This document shows, piece by piece, positions 15,458-24,515 of a DNA stretch of 38,996 nt. The stretch's first letter is position 1. Every line of letters starts with the position of its first letter. Where the stretch lies: positions 1-38,996 of the forward strand of contig NZ_LBFC01000016.1 in assembly GCF_001990485.1 (NCBI RefSeq), given 5' to 3'. The notes beneath the pieces are model-generated. The model was given only the letters and a program-made list of their open reading frames with translations. It had not been told where the DNA came from and made no database searches. Position numbers and translations under genes: made by a program. Source of the stretch: Thermosipho affectus. GTDB taxonomy: Bacteria; Thermotogota; Thermotogae; Thermotogales; Fervidobacteriaceae.

Positions 15458-16857
15458 AATTTTTCCTCCAATAAATTTTTATAGCAAAGTATAATTTCAT
15501 TTACATGATGCTTTAAAGTATATTTAAAACCAATTCTTTTAATTTCTTTATTCATTTCTTGCAACAAATATGGATTTTCTAAAATAGCTATTATAATTTT
15601 TTTCAAATGTTCATTTTCACTATCTTCTTTATAAATAAACCCTGTTTTACCATCTTCTAACAAATCGCTAAATCCAACATTTTCAGAAGCTATAACTGGA
15701 ATCCCGTAAGAAAAAGCCTCTAACCCAATTAAACCAAAAGTTTCTTTCCATTTACTTGGAATTATTAAAACACTTGAATTTGAAAATATATCAATTAAAT
15801 CTTTATAACTATATTTACTATAAAACTTGAAAAAATTATTATCAAAATTATCTAAATTTATCCCAGAATAATTACCATAGATATTTATTTGCCAATTTGT
15901 ATGAGTTTTCTTTATTTCATTCAAAATACTTACTAAATCATAAAAACCTTTTCCCTTAACCAAACCTCCCATAAAAAGAAAATTAACTTTCCCATTAATT
16001 AAAGGTTTGTAATTTATAACATTTCTATTGTCTTTTATACTTGAATGTGTTACAGGCAAAATTTTATATTTTAATTTATTTAAATTGATATATTTAGAAA
16101 ATTCATTCTTGGTTACACTACTATTGAAAATTATAAAGTCAAAACTTTCCAGAATTTTAATATAATATCTTCTAAATTCCACAAATTTTATTGCTTTATT
16201 TTCATTAAACACTAATTTTTGATAATATTTTTTCTCAGCATATTCTTTTTTGCTTTGTCGACTTGATCTCTTAAACAATTGATATGTTTTTCTAAGTATT
16301 CTATAACCTAATGGAAATACTATTAATAAATTTCTTGACTTTATAGCTCTATTTGAAGCTTCATAATTACACAAAACACACGATTTTCCCTCATTAAAAT
16401 CATTACATAAAGTACCATCATATTTAAACAATCTATACTTAGGACAAAGCCCAAAATAATCATGAGCACTAAATATTGTTTTTATTCCCAGATTTTTTGC
16501 TTCATCTAATAATTCTTTTGGAAAACCCATTAAAGAATGAACATGTAGTATTTCAATATTATTCTTCTTTAAAAAATCTCTATAGTTATTTTCTTTTTTT
16601 TCTTTGATAAAATCACTTGGATTACCTATTCCTGAAAGGTTTACAGGATGCGAATTTATTATTTGATATACTGGCAGTTTTTCCTGAACTTTAAAAAATT
16701 TTATTTTACTTTTCCCTTTTCCATTATAAATCCCTGGCATTAACATTATAACGTTATGCCCCATTTTTAATTGTTCTTTCGATAAATCAGTGGCATAAAC
16801 CATAAGTCCTCCATAATGCACTGGAGGAAACCCCAAAAAATAATGTGCAATATTTAT
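15454..16857 (-). CDS. GT4-family glycosyltransferase
   Basis: GT-B fold enzyme (about 467 residues) that adds a sugar to the growing repeat unit. It has an N-terminal FPPVHYGGLMVYATDLSKEQ, a central HVHSLMGFP and AHDYFGLCP followed by a Cys cluster (CxLC region), and a C-terminal KWKETFGLIGLEAFSYGIPV, the nucleotide-sugar site. A TTG start at 16836 begins in mid-motif. The frame continues upstream as INIAHYFLG, and a perfect AGGAGGTG lies 6 bases before ATA 16857, where an ATG is expected. Initiation at ATA (or ATT 16851) is likely; it may be a mutated ATG. Its stop overlaps the next start (ATGA). Confidence 0.85.
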   Translation of the reverse strand: MNIAHYFLGFPPVHYGGLMVYATDLSKEQLKMGHNVIMLMPGIYNGKGKSKIKFFKVQEKLPVYQIINSHPVNLSGIGNPSDFIKEKKENNYRDFLKKNNIEILHVHSLMGFPKELLDEAKNLGIKTIFSAHDYFGLCPKYRLFKYDGTLCNDFNEGKSCVLCNYEASNRAIKSRNLLIVFPLGYRILRKTYQLFKRSSRQSKKEYAEKKYYQKLVFNENKAIKFVEFRRYYIKILESFDFIIFNSSVTKNEFSKYINLNKLKYKILPVTHSSIKDNRNVINYKPLINGKVNFLFMGGLVKGKGFYDLVSILNEIKKTHTNWQINIYGNYSGINLDNFDNNFFKFYSKYSYKDLIDIFSNSSVLIIPSKWKETFGLIGLEAFSYGIPVIASENVGFSDLLEDGKTGFIYKEDSENEHLKKIIIAILENPYLLQEMNKEIKRIGFKYTLKHHVNEIILCYKNLLEEKL

Positions 16858-16882
16858 TTCTCACACCTCCTAATGTATATCT

Positions 16883-17980
16883 TTATTTTTTATAACTTCT
16901 TTTAAAGACAACAGTTTTATTGCTCTTTCCATAATGTTTCTCGTAAAACTCCATATACTCTCCAGATATTACCCTTTTTACCCATTCAAGATTATTTAAA
17001 TACCATTCTATTGTTTTTTCTATCCCTTCTTCAAACATTATTTCTGGTTTCCAGCCAAGTTCTTTTTTTATTTTACTTGGGTTTATCCCATATCTTCTAT
17101 CATGCCCCGGTCTATCTTTTACATGTTTTATAAGGCTTTCACTTATCTTTTTATCTTTTGTCTTTTCCCTTAGTATTTCTATTATCTTTTTTACTATTTC
17201 TATGTTTTCTTTTTCGTTATGTCCTCCTATGTTGTATACTTCTCCTATTTTTCCTTTTTCATATACTATGTCTATTGCCCTGCAATGGTCTTCTACGTAT
17301 AACCAGTCTCTTATTTGCCTGCCATCTCCGTATATTGGTAATTCTTTGTGATTTAGCGCGTTCCATATCATTAAAGGTATTAATTTTTCTGGAAATTGGT
17401 ATGGTCCATAGTTGTTTGAACATCTTGTTATGTTTATTGGCATTTTATATGTGTCATGGTATGCTTTTACTATAAGGTCTGCAGATGCTTTGCTTGCTGA
17501 ATATGGGCTGTGTGGATCAAGTGGTGTTTTTTCTGTAAAATACCCCGTTGGTCCTAAGGATCCATATACTTCGTCTGTGGATATTTGTAAGAATTTTTTC
17601 CCACTTTTCCAACTTTTCCCATCATACCAATATTTTTTTGCTACATCAAGTAGTGTTTGCGTCCCAAGTACATTTGTCTTTAAGAATACTTGTGGCTCAT
17701 ATATTGACCTGTCTACGTGTGATTCTGCTGCAAAGTTTATTACCCCATCTATATCATATTCTTCAAATATATATTCTACAAGTTCTCTGTTACAAATATC
17801 TCCTTTTATAAATTTAAATCTTTTCTTTTGCTCTTTTGTAAGATTTTCAAGGTTTTCAAGGTTCCCTGCATATGTTAGCTTATCCAAGCCTATTATTTTT
17901 CTATCTTTGTATTTGCCAAGATAGTAATATACAAAATTGCTCCCTATGAAGCCTGCACAGCCTGTGATTAATAGTGTCAT
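16883..17980 (-). CDS. rmlB: dTDP-glucose 4,6-dehydratase
   Basis: 365 residues, an extended short-chain dehydrogenase. NAD-binding LLITGCAGFIGSNFV is at residues 3-17, the catalytic STDEVYGS near 125, YSASKASAD (YxxxK) near 155, and NNYGPYQFPEKLIP is typical of RmlB. It converts dTDP-glucose to dTDP-4-keto-6-deoxyglucose, step two of dTDP-rhamnose synthesis. AAAAGGAGG precedes ATG 17980. The other three steps are encoded upstream (rmlA, rmlC, rmlD), so the set is complete, though in the order A, C, D, B with a GT2 gene inserted. Confidence 0.95.
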   Translation of the reverse strand: MTLLITGCAGFIGSNFVYYYLGKYKDRKIIGLDKLTYAGNLENLENLTKEQKKRFKFIKGDICNRELVEYIFEEYDIDGVINFAAESHVDRSIYEPQVFLKTNVLGTQTLLDVAKKYWYDGKSWKSGKKFLQISTDEVYGSLGPTGYFTEKTPLDPHSPYSASKASADLIVKAYHDTYKMPINITRCSNNYGPYQFPEKLIPLMIWNALNHKELPIYGDGRQIRDWLYVEDHCRAIDIVYEKGKIGEVYNIGGHNEKENIEIVKKIIEILREKTKDKKISESLIKHVKDRPGHDRRYGINPSKIKKELGWKPEIMFEEGIEKTIEWYLNNLEWVKRVISGEYMEFYEKHYGKSNKTVVFKRSYKK

Positions 17981-18054
17981 AACAAAACCTCCTTTTGGCT
18001 AACGGCATATAGCTTATAGATAAATTTTTTTGGCTATGTGTTACTTTTTATCAT

Positions 18055-18915
18055 CTATTCACCAAACAATTCTTTCAAAAATCTATCTACTGCATCTTTC
18101 CAATGTGGCATTTCAATGTTCAACGTCTCTTTTAAACCAAAATTATCAAGTTTTGAAAACTTAGGCCTTTTTGCAGGAAGATTGAAATCTTCCTGTTTTG
18201 CTTCTTTTAATATTCCTTTCCATCCAGTCTTTTCAAGAATGTATTTTGCATATTCATATCTTGAACATATCCCTTCGTTTGAAACATGGTACAATCCTCG
18301 TACCCTTTCTTTAACAATTTCCAATGTTACCTTTGCAAGGTCAACGGTATATGTTGGAGCAGATATTTCATCTGTAACCAACCGTAATTCATCTTTTTTC
18401 CTTGACCATTCAATTACTTTTTTAGCAAAATTAATATTTCCAGTTCCAAATACCCAGCTTGTTCTAATAAGTGCATAATCATCAAAAAATTGCGAAAGTA
18501 ATTTTTCTCCAAGATATTTACTTTCTCCATATTTTGATAACGGATTTGGTGAATCATAAATGGTATATGGAGAACCTTTTTGTCCATCAAACACATAATC
18601 TGTCGAATAATGCACAAGAAAAGCCTTAACTTCACTTGCTGCTATTGCCAGATTTCGTACAGCAAGTCCGTTTATGTTATACGCTAACTTCCATTCTTCT
18701 TCTGCTTTATCTACTGCATTGTACGCTGCACAATTTATTATAACATCTGGTTTTGTTTGTTTTACAAGTTCTCGTACATCTTTTAAGTTAGTTATATCAA
18801 GCTTTGTATAACCTTCTATAAAATCAGTTGCAATATATTCTATATTCTCTTTTTCAAATAATTTTTGTAAATCCTGCCCAAGCTGCCCAGCAGCACCTGT
18901 TATAAGAATCTTCAT
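18055..18915 (-). CDS. rmlD: dTDP-4-dehydrorhamnose reductase
   Basis: 286 residues. NADPH-binding ILITGAAGQLGQDLQ is at the N-terminus, with VHYSTDYVFDGQ and YGESKYLGE (YxxxK) in the active site and IRTSWVFG after it. It reduces dTDP-4-keto-rhamnose to dTDP-rhamnose, the last step of the pathway. AAGGTG precedes ATG 18915, and the gene starts 16 bases after rmlC. Confidence 0.95.
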   Translation of the reverse strand: MKILITGAAGQLGQDLQKLFEKENIEYIATDFIEGYTKLDITNLKDVRELVKQTKPDVIINCAAYNAVDKAEEEWKLAYNINGLAVRNLAIAASEVKAFLVHYSTDYVFDGQKGSPYTIYDSPNPLSKYGESKYLGEKLLSQFFDDYALIRTSWVFGTGNINFAKKVIEWSRKKDELRLVTDEISAPTYTVDLAKVTLEIVKERVRGLYHVSNEGICSRYEYAKYILEKTGWKGILKEAKQEDFNLPAKRPKFSKLDNFGLKETLNIEMPHWKDAVDRFLKELFGE

Positions 18916-18931
18916 TTTATCACCTTATCCT

Positions 18932-19501
18932 TTACCATTCAAGCTTTTCTACTATCTCTTTTAATTGTGGTAGTTTTTTATCTTTTTCCGATAATATTGG
19001 CTCTTTTATACCATATTCTTCAAATGGCCATTTTATGTTTATATCAGGATCATTCCATATTACTCCAGCATCATATTCAGGATAGTAATATTCTGTTGTT
19101 TTGTAAAGAAAATCAGCCTCATCACTTAAAACAAGAAAACCATGTGCAAAACCTTCTGGAATATAAAACATTTTCTTGTTTTCTTCAGATAATATTACAC
19201 CATACCATTTTCCAAATGTTGGTGAATTTTTTCTAAGGTCTACTGCTACATCAAATACAATCCCTCTTACAACACGAACAAGTTTTCCTTGTGGATATTT
19301 TACTTGGAAATGTAATCCTCTTAATACATCTTTCTTTGACCTTGAATGATTATCTTGAACAAAGTCTATATCAAGTCCTATTTCAGAAAATTCTTTTTTA
19401 TTCCAGCTTTCCATAAAAAATCCACGGTTGTCCCCAAAAACTGTCGGTTCTATAATATACAATCCTTCTATAGGAGTTGATACTTTTTTAAATTTTGACA
19501 T
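18932..19501 (-). CDS. rmlC: dTDP-4-dehydrorhamnose 3,5-epimerase
   Basis: 189 residues from ATG 19501, set by AAGGAGGAAGTGTTT; the longer frame is not needed. It is a cupin with FVQDNHSRSKKDVLRGLHFQ (catalytic His), RKNSPTFGKWYGV and FYIPEGFAHGFLVLS. It epimerises C3 and C5 of dTDP-4-keto-6-deoxyglucose. Length and motifs are normal for RmlC. Confidence 0.95.
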   Translation of the reverse strand: MSKFKKVSTPIEGLYIIEPTVFGDNRGFFMESWNKKEFSEIGLDIDFVQDNHSRSKKDVLRGLHFQVKYPQGKLVRVVRGIVFDVAVDLRKNSPTFGKWYGVILSEENKKMFYIPEGFAHGFLVLSDEADFLYKTTEYYYPEYDAGVIWNDPDINIKWPFEEYGIKEPILSEKDKKLPQLKEIVEKLEW

Positions 19502-19590
19502 AAACACTTCCTCCTTAATTAAAATTGAATCTAACAACATTTCCAAAAAAAAGTAACATTTTACCCTTGATTCATTACTTTTTCTTATTA

Positions 19591-20331
19591 TTAATTAATA
19601 ATATCTAAAAAACATCGTTTAATAATTCCAAAATTTTTCTTTAATAACTGATACCTAAAAAGGAATTTATTCGTATACCATATTCCCATCGTAGTAGGAA
19701 TCTTTTTGACATTCTTATATTGTTTAACAATTTTACTAAGAGTATAAAAATATGATTTATCTAATTTTCCTTGTGATTTATGATGTATACTCTCAATAGG
19801 AAGTACCCAGATAGGAATATTTTGTTTTGAAGCCCTAAGACACATTTCTACCGCATATAAATGATATCCACCTATTAAGTCAATATTAAATTTCAATTTG
19901 TTAAAAGTTTCTCTATCAACTATAATAACACATTCATCAAGTGTTTTTACACGAACAGGAAAATCAATAGAATATCTTCCCGCTGGTTTTAAATCATCTC
20001 CATGCTTTATATTTGTAATTGTTCCTTTATCTTTTACTCCAGCAACTCCATATATCCCTTTTCCCATTTTTTCAACATAGTTTTTTATATCATTTAGTGT
20101 ACTTGAAGAAAGAAATCTAATATCTTGATGAACAAAAACTAAAACCTCGCCTTTAGCTTTACTTGCCCCCTCATTTAAAGCTACTGCAGCTGATTCATAT
20201 CTGTTATTTTTGTTATTTAAAAGTATTAATTCATAATCAATTCCTTTTTGCATTTTTAATGATGAAAGTAAAAATTCATTTAAAATTTTTTCATCATTGT
20301 ATACACATATAATACTTATTAATTTGATCAT
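19591..20331 (-). CDS. GT2-family glycosyltransferase
   Basis: 246 residues, a GT-A fold. MIKLISIICVYNDEKILNEF forms the first nucleotide-binding strand, LNEGASKAKGEVLVFVHQDI carries the acidic DxD-equivalent (HQD), and the C-terminus IWVLPIESIHHKSQGK resembles enzymes that glycosylate lipid-linked acceptors. GGGGTGAAATT precedes ATG 20331. Donor and acceptor cannot be read. Its place inside the rml set suggests a rhamnosyl transfer. Confidence 0.8.
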   Translation of the reverse strand: MIKLISIICVYNDEKILNEFLLSSLKMQKGIDYELILLNNKNNRYESAAVALNEGASKAKGEVLVFVHQDIRFLSSSTLNDIKNYVEKMGKGIYGVAGVKDKGTITNIKHGDDLKPAGRYSIDFPVRVKTLDECVIIVDRETFNKLKFNIDLIGGYHLYAVEMCLRASKQNIPIWVLPIESIHHKSQGKLDKSYFYTLSKIVKQYKNVKKIPTTMGIWYTNKFLFRYQLLKKNFGIIKRCFLDIIN

Positions 20332-20400
20332 AATTTCACCCCATAATTTTAAAAATTGCTATATAAATTTTTCTCACAACTTTCTCACATACTATAAATA

Positions 20401-21261
20401 TCATTCAACTTCTAATAAATACCTACCATATTCTGTTTTTTCCATAGGTTTTGCAAGATTAAGTAATTGTTCTTTTGTTATATAACCAAGTCTGTATGCT
20501 ATTTCTTCTATTGCTGCAATATAAAATCCTTGTCTTCTTTGTATTGCTGCAATAAAGTTACTTGCTTCTAAGAGTCCTTCTGGTGTTCCCGTATCAAGCC
20601 ATGCAAAGCCTCTACCAAAAAGTTTTACTTTCAACTTTCCAATTTTTAGGTATTCTTTATTTAAATCTGTTATTTCAAGTTCTCCTCTTGCAGAAGGCTT
20701 TAGATTTTTTGCAAGTTCTACTACCTGTTCGTCGTAAAAATATAATCCAGGAACAGCATAATTTGATTTTGGATATTTTGGCTTTTCTTCTAATGATATT
20801 ACATTTCCATTTTCATCAAATTCTACTACACCATATGCTCGTGGATCTTTTACATAATATCCAAATATAACTGCCCCTTCTTTTAATGAAGCTGCGTCTC
20901 TAAGTATTTTTGAAAATCCCTGTCCATAGAAAATATTATCTCCAAGGATAAGGCAAACTTTATCACCAGCGATAAAATCTTCTCCTACAATGAATGAATC
21001 TGCAAGTCCACGTGGTTTTTCTTGTACTTTATATGAAAATTTTAAGCTTAATTGTGAACCATCTCCCAAAAGCTTTTTGTACAAATCAATATATTCTGGA
21101 TTTGAGATAATGAGTATTTCTCTTATACCTGCAAGCATTAAAACAGACAAGGGATAATAAATCATTGGTTTGTCATATATAGGAACAAGTTGTTTTGAAA
21201 CAACCTTCGTCATTGGATATAGTCTTGTTCCTGAACCTCCTGCAAGGATTATGCCTTTCAT
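20401..21261 (-). CDS. rmlA: Glucose-1-phosphate thymidylyltransferase
   Basis: 286 residues, family-typical. [20 protein letters not shown] is the nucleotide-binding signature, followed by [33 protein letters not shown] and [20 protein letters not shown]. It makes dTDP-glucose from glucose-1-phosphate and dTTP and commits sugar to dTDP-rhamnose. GGAGGTG lies 5 bases before ATG 21261. It is first in the rml segment, just downstream of the IS256-broken csaB-like gene. Confidence 0.95.
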   Translation of the reverse strand: MKGIILAGGSGTRLYPMTKVVSKQLVPIYDKPMIYYPLSVLMLAGIREILIISNPEYIDLYKKLLGDGSQLSLKFSYKVQEKPRGLADSFIVGEDFIAGDKVCLILGDNIFYGQGFSKILRDAASLKEGAVIFGYYVKDPRAYGVVEFDENGNVISLEEKPKYPKSNYAVPGLYFYDEQVVELAKNLKPSARGELEITDLNKEYLKIGKLKVKLFGRGFAWLDTGTPEGLLEASNFIAAIQRRQGFYIAAIEEIAYRLGYITKEQLLNLAKPMEKTEYGRYLLEVE

Positions 21262-21367
21262 TTTTTCACCTCCAAATGAATCTTTAGCATAAAATTGAAT
21301 ATTGTTATCCTTTAATTATTTACAACTTACTCTGTGATAATTTCACGAAACACTGAAAAAGAATTTT

Positions 21368-21782
21368 TTATATTAAAAATTCAATATTATTTTCTTTTGC
21401 AAAAGCTTCTATTTTACTATTGTGTGCTACTGCTATATAATGTACTCCTCCATAATAAGAAATTATAAGAGGGCGTAATCGCATAAATGTGAAAAATTCA
21501 TTCTTCCAAAGATATTTTACAATATCCTCAAAAGATTGTTTTTTAAATTAAAATGAATTACATCTCCGTTTCCGGAAAGAGAATTTATAAATTTTTTGAT
21601 AAATTCCAAGTCCCACTCTTTTTCGAAAAATATGTAATACTCTATCTCATACCCCAATTCTACATAAGAATTAATTAATGTTTTAAGTTTCGAATAATTG
21701 AAATTTGTAGTTTTCATCAATACTATACCAATTCTTTTTGTTTTTGGATTGAAAACTCAAAGTTTTTAGACTCTATCCAATA
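21368..21782 (-). pseudogene. C-terminal part of CsaB-like pyruvyltransferase, split by IS256
   Basis: The minus strand reads WIESKNFEFSIQKQK, then a frameshift to RIGIVLMKTTNFNYSKLKTL and LGYEIEYYIFFEKEWDLEF. A second frameshift near 21530 leads to FEDIVKYLWKNEFFTFMRLR, PLIISYYGGVHYIAVAHNSK and IEAFAKENNIEFLI with TAA at 21368. This is the C-terminal half of a CsaB-type polysaccharide pyruvyltransferase, RLxxLIxxxxxGV being its usual motif. The other half is at 22625-23057. Besides the IS there are two frameshifts, so decay is advanced. Confidence 0.7.
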
Positions 21783-22632
21783 GGTTCTGTCAAGAAAATG
21801 CTGTAAAAATACCCCTGTACCCTAAAACAGATTAATAATCCATATCTAACTATCTCCTTTAAAGTAACCATTCTTCGTTAATATTAAGCAAAATTGTTAC
21901 ATTTAATCTTAAAAGTGATCCTTCATTTGGAAAAGCTCCTACTACTTTAGTTTGTCTTTTTAGTTCTTTGTTTATTCTTTCTAACATATTTGTTGTTTTT
22001 ATTCTTCTCCAATATCTTTTTTGATATTTTTGATAATTAAACAAGTCAAATATAAATCTTTCACACACCTTTACTGCTTTTTGTAACCCTTTTCTTTCAA
22101 GTTCTTCGTTAAGAAATTCATTTACTTCTTTGGCTATATTAGAAACTGTTTGCCTTGAAAGTTCTTCTACTCCAAGTGTTGAAATTATTTCTCTTATCTT
22201 TCAAGTCTATACTCCTTGAAGATACGATTCAACAACTGCATTCTTTAACGCCTTTTCTACTCTTGAACATCTTTCAAATACTTTCATTTCAAAAGAAAAT
22301 TCTCTAAATTGTGGTTTTCTTAATTGTAATTTTCCTAATCTTGTGTTCAAGCTTCTTTTCCTATAACCATTGCGATGCGCTCTTCTATTCCTCGTTCTTT
22401 CGTAATGTTCTGCCCCTGCTTGCAAATATGCTTCATATTCCATTACTGTGTTCAAAAACCATGTGAAAAGATTTCTTATTCCCTCTTCATTTTCTGTAAG
22501 AAATTGTAGTATAATATCTTTGATTTCCATGGCCCTGTATCCCTCCTTTGTAATAAGTTTTCTCACTTATCTATTTTAGAATACAGGACCTTTTTTGTTT
22601 TTATAGCTTTTATTTTACACTGCCATCCAATC
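21775..22632. mobile_element. Defective IS256-family element with target duplication
   Basis: The element spans 21783-22624 (842 bp, against about 1.3 kb for a full IS256). Imperfect terminal inverted repeats are GGTTCTGTCAAGAAAATGCT on the left and, reversed, GGCAGTGTAAAATAAAAGCT on the right, with about 18 of 27 bases matching. It is flanked by ATCCAATA (21775-21782) and ATCCAATC (22625-22632), an 8-bp duplication with one change. The transposase inside lacks its catalytic centre, so the copy cannot move itself. Confidence 0.8.
21859..22530 (-). pseudogene. IS256-family transposase, internally deleted
   Basis: The N-terminal piece (ATG 22530 to 22207) has LFTWFLNTVMEYEAYLQAGA, RAHRNGYRKRSLNTRLGKLQ and VFERCSRVEKAL, the mutator/IS256 N-terminus. 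After stops at 22207 and 22201, the same frame continues IREIISTLGVEELSRQTVSN to about 22085. The C-terminal piece (to 21859) reads RRIKTTNMLERINKELKRQT and GAFPNEGSLLRL. The segment in between, which carries the DDE catalytic residues, is deleted. Confidence 0.85.
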
Positions 22633-23057
22633 TATTACATAATCTTTTTCTATAACTATTTTCGTTGAAAATTCTGGTAAATACCTTTGTATCATGTTAA
22701 AAGATTAAAAATCTCTTACAGATACATAATCGGCTTTTTAACAATTTTCTTAAAGAGTATTCTATTTCACTCTATAATAAGTTTATCTGATAATAAAAGA
22801 TTCAAAAAAAGCAAAAAAATTTTTTTACTAAAAGAAGCAACTTTGTGAATCTTTGATGTTTGATGTGGATTATTGCTTAAAACAAAGAAAATTTTTTCGT
22901 TACGATGTTTCTGAATGAGAGAATGCAAAATAAATTCATCACCAATATTATCATAACCAAAATAACCTACCACGGTTATTTTGGTTTTATTAAAAAACAA
23001 TTTGACTTTTTTGCTAATTAAATTAATTGAATTTTTTACAAACGATATGCAACACAT
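22625..23057 (-). pseudogene. N-terminal part of CsaB-like pyruvyltransferase, split by IS256
   Basis: From ATG 23057 (AGGGGAG upstream) the frame gives KITVVGYFGYDNIGDEFILH, the glycine-rich GYxGxxNxGDE start of CsaB/pyruvyltransferase proteins, and stops after LLSDKLIIE at 22767. In another frame the conserved region continues as ADYVSVRDF, a stop, SFNMIQRYLPEFSTKIVIEK, DYVIDWM up to the IS256 end. Joined with 21368-21782 it makes one decayed gene. It probably once modified the same glycan with pyruvate; an intact pyruvyltransferase remains at 14300. Confidence 0.72.
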
Positions 23058-23089
23058 TTCAAAAACATCTCCCCTATAAATTTTCCATA

Positions 23090-24334
23090 CTAATTTCTAA
23101 GTTTACTTGCAATTAAATTGGCATCTATATAAGCAATCCAAAACCATATCGCAGTTGTTTGAAAAGGTCCTAAAGAAATAAAAGCATACGTAAATATTCC
23201 TAAAATAACTGATTTAATTATCTTTTTATTTTTTAATGTCATAATATTTTCACTTCTTTTCAAATTTATTAGCAACTTTTTTATAAGAAAAAAAATCATC
23301 CCTATTCCAATCAAACCATCATAAATAATAATTTTACTCCAAAAAGATGTTAAAAAATTCTTAAATAACTTAACTTGAATAATTTTACTTAGAGATTCTT
23401 GCGGTAATATTTTCGCTACGTTTAAATACTCCATTCCAAGACCATATCCAAATATAGTATTCAGATTAAAGTGAAAATTTTTCAAAATCAAAAAAAAGCT
23501 AAACCTATCAATAAAAGAAATAGTACCAACGTATATATCCTTTTTGATAAAAACTGCTTCTATAGTTCTATTTACTTGGTATACAATATAAGAGCTACTA
23601 AAATAAAATTTAATTATTGCAATAAAAATCGAAAAAATAATTATTGTAATCAAAATTGATTTGATACTTTTTCTAAAAGATTGAAAGAAAGAAAAATACA
23701 TAAGAAAAATGAAAAGCGCAAAATAAGTTGTGAAACTAAAAGTCAAAAATATTAAAATACCCAATATAAATAATAATAAAACTTTTTTCTTAATTTTGTA
23801 ATTCGAAATAAGAATGGCTGGTAAAATTACGAAAACTAAATAAACACCCAAGTGACTTGGTTCAGTAAAAGAACCATGAATTCTTATAAAGTTACCTGTC
23901 ATAAAACTTTCTAATACCACAAAAACTATAATTATAACTAATGAGCTCGAAATAATTAAATCAATTACTCTCTCCTTTTCTAAATCTAAAAATATATACC
24001 TTAAAAGGAAATATTCACTTAAACCTACAGTCAATCCCGACACCTGTCTAAAAATTGGTACAAAATCATACAAATTAGGTGAAAAAACAATGGCAAACAA
24101 AGAATTTATTATAGTTATAAAAATACTATAGAAATAGAAAATAAATAAAATTTTAGAGACTGATGTAATTTTTATACCTTTAGCAAAAAAAAATGGAATA
24201 TAAAAAATTGAAAACAAATGAAACAAAGTAAAACTTTGAGCTATCAAAATATTATACTTCCTTAAATACAAAAACAAAAATTCTGTCGGAAGCAAGAATA
24301 AAAGCCAATTTTTTTTACTAAATTTTATTCTCAT
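23090..24334 (-). CDS. O-antigen polymerase/ligase-like membrane protein (Wzy-like)
   Basis: 414 residues with 10-12 hydrophobic helices. A mid-protein loop has FIRIHGSFTEPSHLGVYLVF, where the GxFxEPxxLG motif is characteristic of O-antigen polymerase/ligase proteins (PF04932-like). It likely polymerises flipped repeat units on the outer face of the membrane. GGGAGGAATT precedes ATG 24334. Primary sequence is poorly conserved in this family, so the call rests on topology, the loop motif and its place between glycosyltransferases and the flippase in a Wzx/Wzy-type locus. Confidence 0.75.
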   Translation of the reverse strand: MRIKFSKKNWLLFLLPTEFLFLYLRKYNILIAQSFTLFHLFSIFYIPFFFAKGIKITSVSKILFIFYFYSIFITIINSLFAIVFSPNLYDFVPIFRQVSGLTVGLSEYFLLRYIFLDLEKERVIDLIISSSLVIIIVFVVLESFMTGNFIRIHGSFTEPSHLGVYLVFVILPAILISNYKIKKKVLLLFILGILIFLTFSFTTYFALFIFLMYFSFFQSFRKSIKSILITIIIFSIFIAIIKFYFSSSYIVYQVNRTIEAVFIKKDIYVGTISFIDRFSFFLILKNFHFNLNTIFGYGLGMEYLNVAKILPQESLSKIIQVKLFKNFLTSFWSKIIIYDGLIGIGMIFFLIKKLLINLKRSENIMTLKNKKIIKSVILGIFTYAFISLGPFQTTAIWFWIAYIDANLIASKLRN

Positions 24335-24515
24335 AATTCCTCCCTACAAAAACATTTTTACATTTATGTATTCATATTCATTAGTTAGCAATTTCCTTAA
24401 ACAAAAACATATTTTTTTACATTATCATTGCTAATTAAAGTTAAAACCAATCGATTTTTAATAAAATTTATATATTTTTTTATTTCACAATGAAATTTTT
24501 CAACTCAACAAAATA
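24335..24515. other. Short AT-rich gap in the polysaccharide locus
   Basis: 180 bases of very AT-rich sequence between the GT2 gene and the polymerase gene. No gene or clear hairpin terminator was found; it may hold an internal promoter. Confidence 0.3.

Noticed and set aside
17158-17924. Long plus-strand frames over rmlB
   Set aside because: They lie wholly within the well-supported rmlB gene on the other strand and show no protein-like features.
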